Below the pieces are notes generated by a model that did no database searches, had not been told where the DNA came from, and worked only from the letters and a program-made list of their open reading frames with translations. Shown piece by piece: positions 43,351 through 54,210 of a stretch of 64,000 nucleotides of DNA. Each line of letters begins with the position of its first letter. Position 1 is the first letter of the stretch. Location of the stretch: the NCBI RefSeq assembly GCF_943734655.1, contig NC_071355.1, positions 196,911,939 through 196,975,938 on the forward strand, read 5' to 3'. Position numbers and translations under genes: made by a program. The DNA comes from Sabethes cyaneus. Taxonomy: Eukaryota; Arthropoda; Insecta; Diptera; Culicidae.

Positions 43351-46300
43351 AAATTATATTGATAGTTTGTAATAGATCGTTGTGTATTTTAAATTGACTG
43401 TGATTTTTATAGAAAAATTTACTATGTTTGGTAATTATTTGCTCCATTTAGCTTCGAAATAAAGTTAATGCTGGGCTAATACCGATATTCTCTAATACAA
43501 CTGTTAACAATCATACAACCTCTCATCTCACTGGTACTAAATTAATTTCTGGTAATGAATTTTCATGGAAAATCACCGAACGCAAGGGCGAATTCCACGA
43601 ACATCACTCGAGCTGTCGGGTTAAACATACGCTCTTTCAGTGCATCTTTTTTTGTTCTCGATCGTCTCCTCATCAGAAATCCTGTGACGAGATAATAATA
43701 TTGTCAGTACACTGTCACATTTGGCAACGAGCTTCAGCATTGATTCCGCTGACAGTTGTCTGTCGATCGGCAGCCGAACCGCCGCGCCGGGTCAAGACAA
43801 CGGGACAAACCGATGATGGAGCTCGGTGGTGGTGTAGTGTAGCGCGGTATTTCCCATGACACACGTCCCGTTCTTCGGCGGCGATGCATCTCCCTACGGA
43901 TCATCATATCTCGCCCCCTAAAACAACAATATTTATCTACAACGACAACGACAACAACAACAATGAAAACGAGTGGCGGACGGGACAGCACGATACGGAG
44001 CTGTTGTGGATGACAAATAATAGCAGCCGGCCCCCGGTCACGTACTTCGAAATGTGACCACCGCTGCTGCTGGTCGTGTGTGTGTGTGGAGCACCAAATC
44101 GGGTTGTACTGTGCCTTCGGCCGCCCTCTTGTCCAGAGATACGTATTAAATCGCTTAATGGCAGCAGATTCCAGATAGGATGCTTTTTATGGACCACGCC
44201 CGGCGTGAAAGGGAAGGTCGCTTGGGGAAAACAGCTAATAAATGAATTCAAAAAATACGAGGTAAAATAATCTCTGGATATATAAAAAATGCAATTTCAA
44301 CTTTCCTGACACATGCGCCGATCATGTTGACGACGCACCACCCGACGGATGTGACGTTTTGACGCTCGGCAGTGGTAGTGATGGTGCATTGTTGGCATTG
44401 GCCAGGTCTGGCCAGGAGTAAATATTGTACAAGTCAGCAAACACGCAGCAAGGGATGCAGTTTTGCAGTTGCATCTCCAACTGTGCGTTTTTTTTCAGCG
44501 AATTCTGATACTGATGTGTGAGAGTTTGAACTTTGACGCACAACGGGGAGTGCTCGAGTGAAACGAGTGCCATCAGTGAAAGGGTTTTTTTTTCTTCGCT
44601 GGTAATATTTTGAGCCTTGAAGGAGCATTCGTATACCCTTTATATACAGGACGGCCGACAGGACAAGACGAGAGTCAACCGACCACTGCATCAATTGTGG
44701 TTTAAGCACAATTGATGGATTGACTAATGGACTGCAATGAAGAGGGTGTTGTTTGCCAGATGGTGTCAAAAAGTCATTGATATCGTTTGAGATCTGGTAA
44801 TTTTTACGGCATTGCTTATAAAGATTTTGAAAACTTGAGGCGTTGTTAAGGCAAAATTGTACTATAACCAATAATAATACAACAAAGTACAGCTCAAATC
44901 AGAACTACAAGTCTAAAGTGAAATATTGCACATATTGCTTGCAAAGTATAATCAATTTTTCGTTATAGTTTTTTTAACTACAACTCCGTCTACCTGCGTT
45001 TCCTATATTTTTATCCGTGTCAGATTATATTCCCACACTTTGAAGGAGACCTAGATTATACAGTGTTGAAGAAGTTTTGTTTATACTTAGTCAACTAATT
45101 TTCGTTCTAATTTTTTCCAATAGAAATACTTACTTGATGACCTGCTCATATTTAAATATGACTATTCAGCCTCATTTAAAATATCTTATTTATTTGAACA
45201 AAATCGTAGAATTACGATAAAATTTTGATGCACCATCAGAAATAATAGTCACCTGAAAGGTAACTTTCACAGTGTTCCCATACCTGTACGATTGCCAAAT
45301 GCATTTCCAAGGCAGCGCGCAGCTTTTCGAATATGTCACTCTTTGTGAGCAAAAAAAGAAACCGAAAACGAATTCAAAAAGAGGAAAAACATTCAATTAT
45401 CCTACACCCATTTCGGCTATTTGTCGATAAGCGCCTGTCACTCGGTGAGAAGGGTTCGGCAATACGCTAATGGAGCGCGCCTAACGATGGTTGCACTTTG
45501 CTTTCGCGAGAGCCGACAGAAACGTCGGCGACGCGCACTCTCCGTGACTCCTTCCCAGGCGAAGGGGACCGGCTGACCTTCTTTCCATTTTGGCAATGTC
45601 AATGCCGTGTATGTGCCATGCCACGATCAAGCGACGAACTCCACCGCCAGTTGAAACGCACCGTCACGAGAAACGTCGTTTGATTTATAATCCTTGCGAG
45701 AATCGCCATTTTACTCCGCCGATCCGTCGACTATGTATGCCGCGGCCTGGGTGCAAGCCAACAGGAGGATCCTTGGACGTACCGATTGGAATTTGAATAC
45801 AAACATCAATCATACGAACACGCGGGTTGTCTCGAACATCTTTTGCGGTACTGGAGCCGAATTCGATAACAATATAATTTAATTCGACGAAAAAACGCAG
45901 CTTGGCTTTTCGGGGAACAACAGCAAGGGTTTGCGCGATGATGGCGATATTGATGCAATCCGCTGCTGTATGGGGAGGTGGGGGAGGAAGGAGAAACCGT
46001 TCGTTGGCCGCGAAGTACTTGTGCACTTGAAATGACGGTATTGTTCGATCGGAACAAGGCGTATGACTGCAGTGACTTTTGTATTATTGTGGTAAGATTA
46101 ATGGAGTAAGGAATTTTGGTCGTTTCTGATTTAAAAGGATTTCATTTTTTACGCTTAATCTCAGGGTATTGATCTTTGAGTTAAGATTTTGATGTATTGC
46201 ATCATTCGTTATAGCATAATGCTTGACAAGAAGTGACTGAGTTTTTACCTTTCAATGAAAAAGCAATCTTTAAAGCTTTTCAAATTCAAACTTAGCTCAT

Positions 46301-46387
46301 ATCAAAATGCTTCTGAGCGATGCTTTCGTCGTATCTTTCCTTGAATAAATGTTAAATAAAAATTGCGATTGTCAAACTCGGCAGAAT
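43351..46387. other. Unassigned unique DNA
   Basis: No transposon recognised. 43,740-44,110 and 45,420-46,020 are GC-rich against AT-rich flanks. Long frames on the minus strand (44,434-44,871; 45,685-46,026) show no domain and overlap frames on the other strand. Host regulatory or exon DNA is possible but unproven. Confidence 0.4.
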
Positions 46388-46850
46388 GGTCAAACTTGGC
46401 GGCACCTTACTGCTCTGGCTGAAGTCTTACTTGGCTGATCGGAATCTGGCTGTTAAAATCAGAGAATCAATAACCGGCGAGTTTATTACTACGTCCGGTA
46501 TTCCATAAGGCAATCATCTAGGCCCACTCATCTTCATGCTATACTTCAACGATATAAAGATCTACCGCGAGGTCAAAAAAGTAGATAGCGTCTTCTCTTC
46601 GTAGATGGTCCTGCGACAGCAACTAGAAGGATTTTCTAGATGGTGTAAAGCAAATATTGCTATTGCTAATATTGTAACTGGAATATTGCTCGGCGGTCTG
46701 CAATCCCCATTATCTCAACGGCATTGATCGGTTAGAGAAAATACAGTGCAAATTCATTTGAATCGCCCTCAGTCACCTGCCATGGAACAAATGGATCCAG
46801 TTATAATATGCGGATAACCCAAAAACATTCCTTGATGTAAGGTCAGTAGA
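46388..46850 (+). pseudogene. Jockey/CR1-like LINE reverse transcriptase scrap
   Basis: Plus-strand frames read LKSYLADRNLAVKIRE-like text (46,420-46,465), SGIP then GPLIFMLYFNDIKIYREV (46,530 on; the 'PQGSxLGPLLF..YINDI' block) and further on PHYLNGIDRLEKIQCKFI (46,707 on), the C-terminal block 'Y...I..lE.iQ..F'. These are Jockey/CR1-group features, different from the RTE-like pieces elsewhere. Stops and a lost FADD region make it inert. Confidence 0.75.
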
Positions 46851-47385
46851 GGACTGCAAACAGCTGCAAGATTTGGTAAACCGATTTGCTTATTGCTGTC
46901 ACATGAACAATCTCACTACAAGCATGCCCAAATGTACAGTTGCCACATCGGTTCATAACACCTTGTAGCGCTATGTTGAACAGCAGGCATGAGAGACCAT
47001 CACCTTGACGAAGTCCTCTGTGTGAATCGAATGAACTTGACAATCCACCCGAAATCCGAACACAGCACTGTGTACCATCCATAAAAGATTGAATCAGTTT
47101 GATGAACTTCCTAAGGAAACTGCTCTCGTTCGTTGATTTTCCGTAGCTCTTTCCGGTCGATGGTATCATATACGGCTTTTAAGTCAACGAACAAATAGGT
47201 GCGTAGAAACTCTTTATTCACGGCTTTTTCTGTAGGATCTGCCGCAGTGTAAAGATTTGATCCATTGTTATCGACATATAGGATTGATGGATCTATTCTG
47301 CAACGTGTTGCGAGTATCGAGGATCTAGGAGTGGAACTGAACTCTACGCTTATGTTCCAAAACCACATTTCCAGCATTATAGTAA
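46850..47385 (-). pseudogene. RTE-like LINE reverse transcriptase scrap
   Basis: Minus strand from 47,240: LFVDLKAAYDTIDRKELRKI (palm motif A), FIKLIQSFMDGTQCCVRISG, SFDSHRGLRQGDGLSCLLFN (the RQGD block) and IALQGVMNRCGN, down to 46,940. One internal frame break. No FADD motif remains. The R1-clade element begins shortly to its right. Confidence 0.85.
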
Positions 47386-47469
47386 ATGCGCATAACTAAA
47401 GACTTTTGTACTGTTAAACTACTGATGCTCTGGTCTGTTAAAAGTATAACAGTAAGTATAAAGCTCGGT

Positions 47470-47938
47470 GCCTAGGGGATGGTAAATGGTTGAATAATGC
47501 GCTCCAGAACTACCACGAAGTTCCACAGCCTCTTATTTAGCAACTCCTCTCTCTACCTCCCCGTGGTACCATCCGGGATACGTTCCTTAGTGGAAATCGG
47601 ACAACCGGTGGAAACTAGGGTCGTATGCGGACAGAGAAGGGGGCACTCACGCGAAGGCTGAGTGTAAACTCTCCGCCTGCAAATGACGGATCTCGGTAGA
47701 AGCATGTTCGATGAACCTGAAAATACTGAGAACCTGAGCAGAGGGTTTTAATAGCTGTTATCCATGGCTAAAAGTAAAAACAAGAATGGATAAACCCCTA
47801 ATCCAAGGTGTCATGCGACCCGTGCCGAGGGATGAATGGTGGGGGGGGTTTCATAAATACTCAGCCTCAAACGGAGCCTGTGGAGTACCAGAGCGCCCTC
47901 CACAGTAAACAGCCCTTACCGCATCATGAGGGGCTCTG
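47470..47938 (+). other. R1-clade 5' leader (approximate start)
   Basis: Noncoding sequence upstream of ORF1, including catgcgacccgtgccgaggg and a G-run at 47,842-47,850. An internal promoter is expected for this group; no motif is decisive. The left boundary lies somewhere between 47,390 and 47,500. Confidence 0.5.
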
Positions 47939-49393
47939 ATGCGGCGGACTCTTCTTTCCCCTCAACTCGTGGGATTCTATATGAGCAATCAAAATAAAAT
48001 AATAACTTCAGTGAGCGCGGACGGATTAGACAATCCGTTCGCAAGAAGTGGTATCCAGAGGTCTCCGCCGATGGATACCAGTAGAAGCGCCAGCGTAAGC
48101 GGAAAAGGAAACGGCACACCTGTCGCTCCAACTGCATCTACGCCGGACGCAGCAATGAACGGCCCGTCGCTAATAAAAGCAGTGGCAGGCAAGAGAGACA
48201 TGCTACCAAGAGTGGTAGCGGCGTCTCATCAACTCGATGCCATTATCGAGTTCGTGGCAGGTCGCAGCACCTTAGCGAAGGACCTGAAACAAAGTCTGCT
48301 CATGCTTCGGAGCACCATGCGTGCTGCGACGAAGGAGCACAGCGAACTCGAAGCGCGAGTAAAAGTTGCAGAGAAAGAGAAGACGCTTGTATCAAGGTCT
48401 GCACAAACAGATGCCTGCCCGTCAATGACTGACCATTCCGTGGCACTCGCGACTACGGAGCAGTCTAACGACAAGGCATCCGCCAAACGCGCAAGGCAGT
48501 CCCCAGGGGAAGAAACCCCCACGGGTCCAAAGAAGCGCATGATAGCAGAGGATCGCAAGCCAACTGAAGAACCTACTGAGGGTAACAAGACGCTGTTAGC
48601 GTCCGACAACCAGTGGGAGTTGGTCAAAAAGAAGAAGGCCAGGAAGAAAGAGGAGGATCGAGCTCCACCGAAAGTGGCTAGGAAAAAAAGGAGCAAAGGC
48701 GATGCCCTTATCCTCAAAACTGAGGGGCCGAAATATGCGGAAGTTTTAAAGGCCATGAGAGGGCATGATCAGTTGAAGGGTCTTGGCGCGGATGTGCGGA
48801 GTATCCGTCGCTCTCGCACAGGCGACATGATTCTTGAACTCAAAAAGAACGCCACTGAAAAGGGTTCCGCTTACAAAGTGCTGGCAGAAAAGGTCCTTGG
48901 CGATAGCGTGCAGATTCGCGCACTAACGCCCGAGATGACTCTCCAGCTTAAAAACCTGGACGAGATCACCCAAGCGGGCGAACTAGCACGAGCTCTCAAC
49001 GAGCAATGCAAAGTGGTGGTGACTACCGAGGCAGTTCGTCTGCGTAAGGGACCGGCGGGAACCCAGGTAGCAACTATAAGACTTCCACTGGAAGACGGAA
49101 ATGCAGCCCAGAAAGTGGCTAAGCTGAAGGTGGGATGGTCCGTGTGCCCACTGAGCGTGTTCCAGCAGCCGGAGGCCTGCTTCCGGTGCTTTGAGAGAGG
49201 GCACAGGTCCTGGAGCTGTAAGGGGCCAGACCGAAGCCACTTGTGTAGGAGATGTGGCGGTACGGGTCATATAGCGAGGGACTGTACTGCGCCACCCAAG
49301 TGCCTGATATGTACCGGCCAACGGGACGCTAAGCACACAACAGGAGGCCCGAAGTGCCCGGCAGGCGCGCTGGCGACTAAAACCCGGGCGTAG
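47939..49393 (+). CDS. R1-clade ORF1 protein (gag-like, zinc knuckles)
   Basis: A 484-residue RNA-binding protein expected to package the element RNA and act as a nucleic-acid chaperone. The first half is polar and charged: a coiled-coil-like segment around residues 95-150 and lysine-rich KKKKARKKEEDR near residues 231-242. A conserved middle part (residues 245-400) precedes three CCHC/CCHH zinc knuckles at about 414-472: CFRCFERGHRSWSC, CRRCGGTGHIARDC and CLICTGQRDAKHTTGGPKC. Length and plan match R1/I-group ORF1. The first ATG is at 47,939; a second in-frame ATG at residue 15 (47,981) is an equally plausible start. The stop TAG overlaps the first codon of ORF2. No internal stops, so it could be functional. 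Confidence 0.93.
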   Translation: MRRTLLSPQLVGFYMSNQNKIITSVSADGLDNPFARSGIQRSPPMDTSRSASVSGKGNGTPVAPTASTPDAAMNGPSLIKAVAGKRDMLPRVVAASHQLDAIIEFVAGRSTLAKDLKQSLLMLRSTMRAATKEHSELEARVKVAEKEKTLVSRSAQTDACPSMTDHSVALATTEQSNDKASAKRARQSPGEETPTGPKKRMIAEDRKPTEEPTEGNKTLLASDNQWELVKKKKARKKEEDRAPPKVARKKRSKGDALILKTEGPKYAEVLKAMRGHDQLKGLGADVRSIRRSRTGDMILELKKNATEKGSAYKVLAEKVLGDSVQIRALTPEMTLQLKNLDEITQAGELARALNEQCKVVVTTEAVRLRKGPAGTQVATIRLPLEDGNAAQKVAKLKVGWSVCPLSVFQQPEACFRCFERGHRSWSCKGPDRSHLCRRCGGTGHIARDCTAPPKCLICTGQRDAKHTTGGPKCPAGALATKTRA

Positions 49394-52300
49394 TGCAGGT
49401 AACACAACTGAACTTGAACCACTGCCACGCGGCTCAGCAGCTGTTGTACCAAGCAGTTACTGAGTCGTTGACGGACATTGCAATCATCTCGGACCCATAC
49501 CGCATCCCTGCCGGAAACGGTAACTGGGTGTCGGATAGGTCCGGGACGGCGGCTATATGGACGACAAGCAGGTTCCCGGTTCAAGATGTTGTGTCAACTG
49601 CAGACGAGGGATTCGTGGTTGCCAAAGTGGGTGGAGTGTTCTACTGCAGCTGCTATGCTCCGCCGAGTTGGTTTATCGAGCAGTTCACGCGGATGGTAGA
49701 CCGAGTATCAGTTGTGCTGACTGGTCTAAGGCCGTTGGTTGTGGCGGGCGACTTTAACGCTTGGGCGGTAGAGTGGGGAAGTCGTCGCACGAACCACAGG
49801 GGCCGGATTCTGCTTGAAGCTCTGGCAAAGCTCAACGTAGATCTGGTCAACGTCGGCACCACAAGTACCTTCAGTAGGAGCGGTGCGGAGTCTATCATCG
49901 ACGTGACATTCGGCAGTCCTGGTCTGATAGGAGACTGGAGGGTAGACAATGGCTACACTCACAGCGACCATCAGGCGGTCCGCTATGGTGTCGGTCAGAT
50001 AACGAGACGGCAGGCGGCGAGTAGAGCCAACACTCCAACCACCCGTGGATGGAAGACTTCATACTTCGATCCCGAAGTATTTGTGGAAGCAATCCGAAGA
50101 GAGTGCGGTGATCGTGGTATGCCCGATCCGAACGCTGATCATTTGGTTGAGGTACTGTCGCGAGCATGTGACGCTACCATGCCTAGGAAAGGTCGACATA
50201 GGTATGGCAGGTCACCGGCTTACTGGTGGACAGATGAAATTGCGGAACTCCGCGGAGCCTGCTTTCGTGCGAGGAGAATTATGCAAAGAGCTCGTTCGGA
50301 CGAAGGCAGGGCTGAATGTCGAGTAGCACTTGCTGCTGCACGCGCAGCGCTTAAGAGTGGGATAAAAGCTAGTAAACGAGCCTGCTTTGAAAGGTTATGT
50401 GCTAGTGCCAATGCGAACCCGTGGGGTGATGCCTACAGGGTCGTAATGGCAAAGACCAAGGGAGTGATGGCGCCCTCAGAGCAATCGCCAGAGATGCTGG
50501 AGCGGATCATCGAGGGCCTCTTTCCGCGCCACGAGCCAAGGCCCTGGCCCCAGGCCGCTGAGTCGTCCCACGGCCGACGTTCCAGTATCTCAGACCATAG
50601 CGTAGGATGGTCGGCCTCCCAGCCGAACATCCAAAGTAACGTGGGCGACGGCGGTTTGGCGGTCGGGGACGAAGTGACGGTTACGAATGAGGAGCTCATT
50701 GAGATCGCTAAATCCCTAAAGGTGAGCAAGGCACCGGGGCCAGACGGAATCCCGAATATGGCCATTAAAGCGGCTATGTTAGAGGCTCCCGAGTTATTTG
50801 GAGCAGTAATGAGGAGATGCCTGGAAGCTGGCCACTTCCCGGACAGATGGAAGCGACAGAACCTCGTGCTGTTGCCGAAGCCGGGAAAACCTCCGGGTGT
50901 TCCCTCGTCATATAGGCCGATCTGTCTGCTCGATACTGCCGGTAAGGTGCTGGAGAAGGTTATCCTTAACAGACTCGTACAGTACACGGAGGGTACAAAC
51001 GGTCTGTCAAGGAATCAATTCGGCTTCCGAAAAGGCAAATCTACGGTGGATGCAATCTTGTCTGTCACTAAGACAGCCGAGGTGGCAATCCAGCGCAAGA
51101 GGACAGGTATCCGCTATTGCGCAGTTGTCACGCTTGACGTGAGAAATGCGTTTAATAGCGCTAGCTGGGACTCCATAGCCAACTCGCTTCGGAACGTCCA
51201 AGTGCCGGTGTCGCTGTACAGGATCCTGGAAAATTATTTCCAGAATCGGGTGCTATGCTATAACACGGAGGAGGGTCAGAAGTGCGTTCCAATCACCGCA
51301 GGGGTTCCGCAAGGTTCCATACTGGGCCCGGTGTTGTGGAACGTCATGTATGACGAGGTGTTGAAGCTAAAGTTCCCGGTAGGGGTGGTGATTGTCGGCT
51401 TTGCGGATGATATCACCCTGGAAGTCTATGGTGAATCTATCAGAGAGGTTGAGTTGACGGCTGCCCACTCTATAAGCATTGTTGAAGATTGGATGCGATC
51501 CAGGAAACTGGAGCTAGCGCATCATAAAACGGAGGTTATCGTGGTGAACAACCGCAAGTCAGTACAGCAAGCAAAGATCAGCGTCGGGGATTGCACTATT
51601 TCGTCAACGCGGTCCTTAAAACTTCTGGGAGTCATGGTCGACGACAAGCTCAAGTTCGGGAGCCACGTCGACTATGCCTGCAAGAAGGCTTCCACAGCTA
51701 TTTCGGCATTGTCTCGTATGATGTCTAATAGCTCTGCGGTATATGGCAGCAAACGAAGGCTATTAGCCAACGTGGTCCAGTCTATACTTAGGTATGGCGG
51801 ACCGGTGTGTTCATCGGCGTTAGGTACCAAAAGCTATCTAGCCAAGCTGGAAAGCACCTATCGTCTCATGTGCTTGAGAGTGGCGAGTGCGTATCGCACA
51901 GTTTCACATGACGCAATCTGCGTCTTAGCAGGTATGATGCCTATTGGCATTATCATCAGCGAAGACGTAGAGTGCTTCAACCAACGTGGAACTAGAGGCA
52001 TACGGAGTACCACAAGATTGGCCTCGATGACCACATGGCAGCGGGCATGGTCTAATTCCACAAAAGGTCGGTGGACACATCGACTTATCCCGGAACTATC
52101 TGGGTGGGTCAACAGGCGCCACGGCGAAGTCAACTTCCACCTGACACAGATTCTGTCAGGGCATGGTTTCTTCAGACAGTATCTGCATAAGTTTGGGCAT
52201 GCGGAGTCCCCCGCGTGTCCCGAATGCGTGGATGTTGAGGAAACTGCCGAACATGCTTTCTTCATATGCCCTCGTTTCGCGGGCGCGAGAAGCAGCATGA

Positions 52301-52473
52301 TGGCAGTGAGCGGACAGGACACTACCCGGGATAACTTAGTCCAAAAGATGTGTTCCAGCTCGGACATCTGGGGTGCGGTCAATGCGGCTGCTACCCAGAT
52401 TGTACTCGAGCTACAAAACCACTGGAGAGCCGATCAACGGCGAATAAACAGCCTAACTACCATAGTCCAGTAG
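49393..52473 (+). CDS. R1-clade ORF2 protein: endonuclease and reverse transcriptase
   Basis: A 1,026-residue enzyme that nicks the target and copies the RNA into the nick (target-primed reverse transcription). Endonuclease, about residues 1-215: TQLNLNHCHAAQQLL, IISDPYRIP (normally a glutamate in this block, here D), GDFNAWAVEW at 119 on, and SDH at 191-193. Reverse transcriptase, about 430-720: KAPGPDGIP (446 on), LVLLPKPGKPPG, LDVRNAFNSASW with catalytic D582, VPQGSILGPVLW, and FADD at 670-673. C-terminal CCHC finger CPECVDVEETAEHAFFIC at 942-959. No internal stop. The frame begins with GTG in TAGTG, overlapping the ORF1 stop; the next in-frame ATG is about 100 codons in, inside the endonuclease, so translation probably relies on reinitiation or the ancestral ATG has mutated. 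Confidence 0.95.
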   Translation: MQVTQLNLNHCHAAQQLLYQAVTESLTDIAIISDPYRIPAGNGNWVSDRSGTAAIWTTSRFPVQDVVSTADEGFVVAKVGGVFYCSCYAPPSWFIEQFTRMVDRVSVVLTGLRPLVVAGDFNAWAVEWGSRRTNHRGRILLEALAKLNVDLVNVGTTSTFSRSGAESIIDVTFGSPGLIGDWRVDNGYTHSDHQAVRYGVGQITRRQAASRANTPTTRGWKTSYFDPEVFVEAIRRECGDRGMPDPNADHLVEVLSRACDATMPRKGRHRYGRSPAYWWTDEIAELRGACFRARRIMQRARSDEGRAECRVALAAARAALKSGIKASKRACFERLCASANANPWGDAYRVVMAKTKGVMAPSEQSPEMLERIIEGLFPRHEPRPWPQAAESSHGRRSSISDHSVGWSASQPNIQSNVGDGGLAVGDEVTVTNEELIEIAKSLKVSKAPGPDGIPNMAIKAAMLEAPELFGAVMRRCLEAGHFPDRWKRQNLVLLPKPGKPPGVPSSYRPICLLDTAGKVLEKVILNRLVQYTEGTNGLSRNQFGFRKGKSTVDAILSVTKTAEVAIQRKRTGIRYCAVVTLDVRNAFNSASWDSIANSLRNVQVPVSLYRILENYFQNRVLCYNTEEGQKCVPITAGVPQGSILGPVLWNVMYDEVLKLKFPVGVVIVGFADDITLEVYGESIREVELTAAHSISIVEDWMRSRKLELAHHKTEVIVVNNRKSVQQAKISVGDCTISSTRSLKLLGVMVDDKLKFGSHVDYACKKASTAISALSRMMSNSSAVYGSKRRLLANVVQSILRYGGPVCSSALGTKSYLAKLESTYRLMCLRVASAYRTVSHDAICVLAGMMPIGIIISEDVECFNQRGTRGIRSTTRLASMTTWQRAWSNSTKGRWTHRLIPELSGWVNRRHGEVNFHLTQILSGHGFFRQYLHKFGHAESPACPECVDVEETAEHAFFICPRFAGARSSMMAVSGQDTTRDNLVQKMCSSSDIWGAVNAAATQIVLELQNHWRADQRRINSLTTIVQ

Positions 52474-52698
52474 TTATCTAGGCGAGTGCATTAAGCACAA
52501 TAGCCCCTCCCTGAAGTAATACCGATAAGGTGGTGCCAGGGGGGATTGAGGCTGGAGACTCGAGTAGGGTTTTAGTGGGTCGGGATCCTCACGCCCCATT
52601 AGGGGGGTCGGGATACCAAACCTCACTCCCTGAGTTATCTTTTCAGGTGTCTGATAGTACCGTATCTTCTAAGGTGCTCAGCAGATTTCCCAACTCGT
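52474..52698 (+). other. R1-clade 3' untranslated region
   Basis: Shared with the copies at 14,054-14,250 (inverted) and 27,370-27,467. Contains ggggggtcgggataccaaac and ends gatttcccaactcgt before the A-tail. A 24-bp segment (52,658-52,681) is absent from both other copies. Confidence 0.9.
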
Positions 52699-52720
52699 AA
52701 AAAAAAAAAAAAAAAAAAAA
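52699..52720 (+). other. R1-clade poly(A) tail
   Basis: Twenty-two consecutive A residues close the element. Its length and purity suggest a fairly young insertion. Confidence 0.95.
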
Positions 52721-53999
52721 GGGGAACGAACGAGGGGACTACGAATGCAGATTCAATTCGACAACGCTTGACCTTTTGCAAATGTTAATCACGCAATTTT
52801 TTATTTACTGTATTGTAGTTGTTGGCGGAACTTTCGAGGAAAACTAGTAAGACACCTGTCTTTTAGCAGCACGTACTGGTGCAGCTTTAAAGCTGCAATT
52901 TATTTTAATTGTAAATAGTTAGATATAAGTTTTAATTTGCTTCGAACTTACCTTTTTAGTGTTCTTTGTTGTATAGGTTAGTTTCTCCTCCTCTCTGTTC
53001 CAACTTCCAACTATCTGTCCTATAGTTTCCATAATTTTAAGTTTCATTTTGAATATTTATATGATTTTATTTCTTTTCCTACCTTTCACTGACTCTGACT
53101 TTACAAACAACTCTATTTTCACATATCTTTAATTTTATTATTCATTTTAACTGTAAACTTCTTTAGCTTTTACTGCAAGCTCTTATCTTTTCAACTACAA
53201 CTTCGAAATGACTTTCAACTTTTACATTCTTTTGTTTCCTCTGAGACTATAGCGGCGCTGTCAGACTGACAGTCGCGATCAACTTGGCAAAAGGGCGAAA
53301 CCGGTACTCACTCATTTCGATCGCACAGTGGGTGCGTCAACAGTAGTAAATGCTCTGAAACATTGCTATGCTTTCGATATAAGAAGACAAGTTTAAATTT
53401 TCTAAATGCCCGTGCTCTGTACATCAGTTTTATCCATTCACCCACTAAGACTTTCAACAGGCCACAATTACACTTCTTCTGGTGTTTAGCGACGATATCG
53501 CCTTTTGGACATTTTTGTGTGAGTTGTAGTACTGGTCAACTGTAGGTAACTGGCTTGAAACGAATGTTAACTGGTTTAAGGATCTTGCCCAAAGCATTTA
53601 TCATTTAGCACTGGTTCACATTCGTCAATTTCCTTGCAAATAGTTAATATATAGCACCATTTATTGTGGAAAGTTGTTATGACGGTTAAAATATCATCAA
53701 TTAGCTAACGTCCTCTGCACATTAATAGTTCTTTTCGACACTCTGTTTATCAGTTATTTCACACTTGATAGCAATACAATCGAAAGTATGCATGCAACTA
53801 ATTGTAAAGCAGCAAATTAAACTCTCAAAACCTATTTTCGGCGCAGACAGTCGCTAATTCTTGCTCACTTTGAAAATTGCTGCATCACGAAATGAATATT
53901 CCGTCCCCTTTTTCATATAAGAAATCAGTTTTGAATAAACTCTTGCAGTCTGTGAACACAATCGGGCGAAAGATAGGGTTGGTCGTTCACTTTTTTATG
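52721..53999. other. AT-rich unique DNA
   Basis: Nothing recognisable; mostly T-rich on the plus strand (53,030-53,230) with no coding signal. Confidence 0.4.
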
Positions 54000-54210
54000 A
54001 CTATTCACTCTCAGGACATCAAATTGGACTAGGTGCATAGCGGTGTCAAGAAATTTTGTTGGGACAAGAGAACTTTATCACTTATTCTGGCGTACTTCCC
54101 AAGCACAGATGTCAAATTAGTTTAAGTCTGAACGTCATAAAGAATCTTCGACCTGTTGGGACGATGGAGTTTTGTCACTTTTTTTTCTAAAAATAGAGTA
54201 ATCGAAATCA
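54000..54210. repeat. Dispersed ~90-100-bp tandem pair, copy 2
   Basis: Two adjacent units with ggacatcaaattggact and agatgtcaaattagttt starts about 91 bp apart, each ending near tgttgggac(a/g)a and a ttttgtcact-like tract. Same unit as at 60,264 and 28,736. Confidence 0.65.

Larger units (their letters stand above)
47470..52720 (+). mobile_element. Near-intact R1-clade non-LTR retrotransposon
   Basis: About 5.2 kb with a 5' leader, two long overlapping ORFs, a 3' untranslated region and a 22-nt A-tail (52,699-52,720). ORF1 has three zinc knuckles and ORF2 has APE-type endonuclease, reverse transcriptase and a C-terminal CCHC finger: the R1/I-group plan. The 5' end is approximate; no target duplication was found, and the right flank (ggggaacgaacgagg) is not 28S rDNA that I recognise, so this lineage appears not to be at the canonical R1 site. 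Two truncated copies share its 3' end in this window. Confidence 0.92.

Noticed and set aside
44434..44871. 145-codon minus-strand frame as a host gene
   Set aside because: No domain, no splice context I can defend, and overlapping frames of similar length on the same strand.
48229..48756. Long minus-strand open frames across 47.9-52.4 kb
   Set aside because: They are shadows of R1 ORF1/ORF2, which carry clear domain motifs on the plus strand.
52721..52745. 28S rDNA flank expected for canonical R1
   Set aside because: The sequence after the A-tail is not rDNA that I recognise, so site-specific rDNA insertion is not supported.
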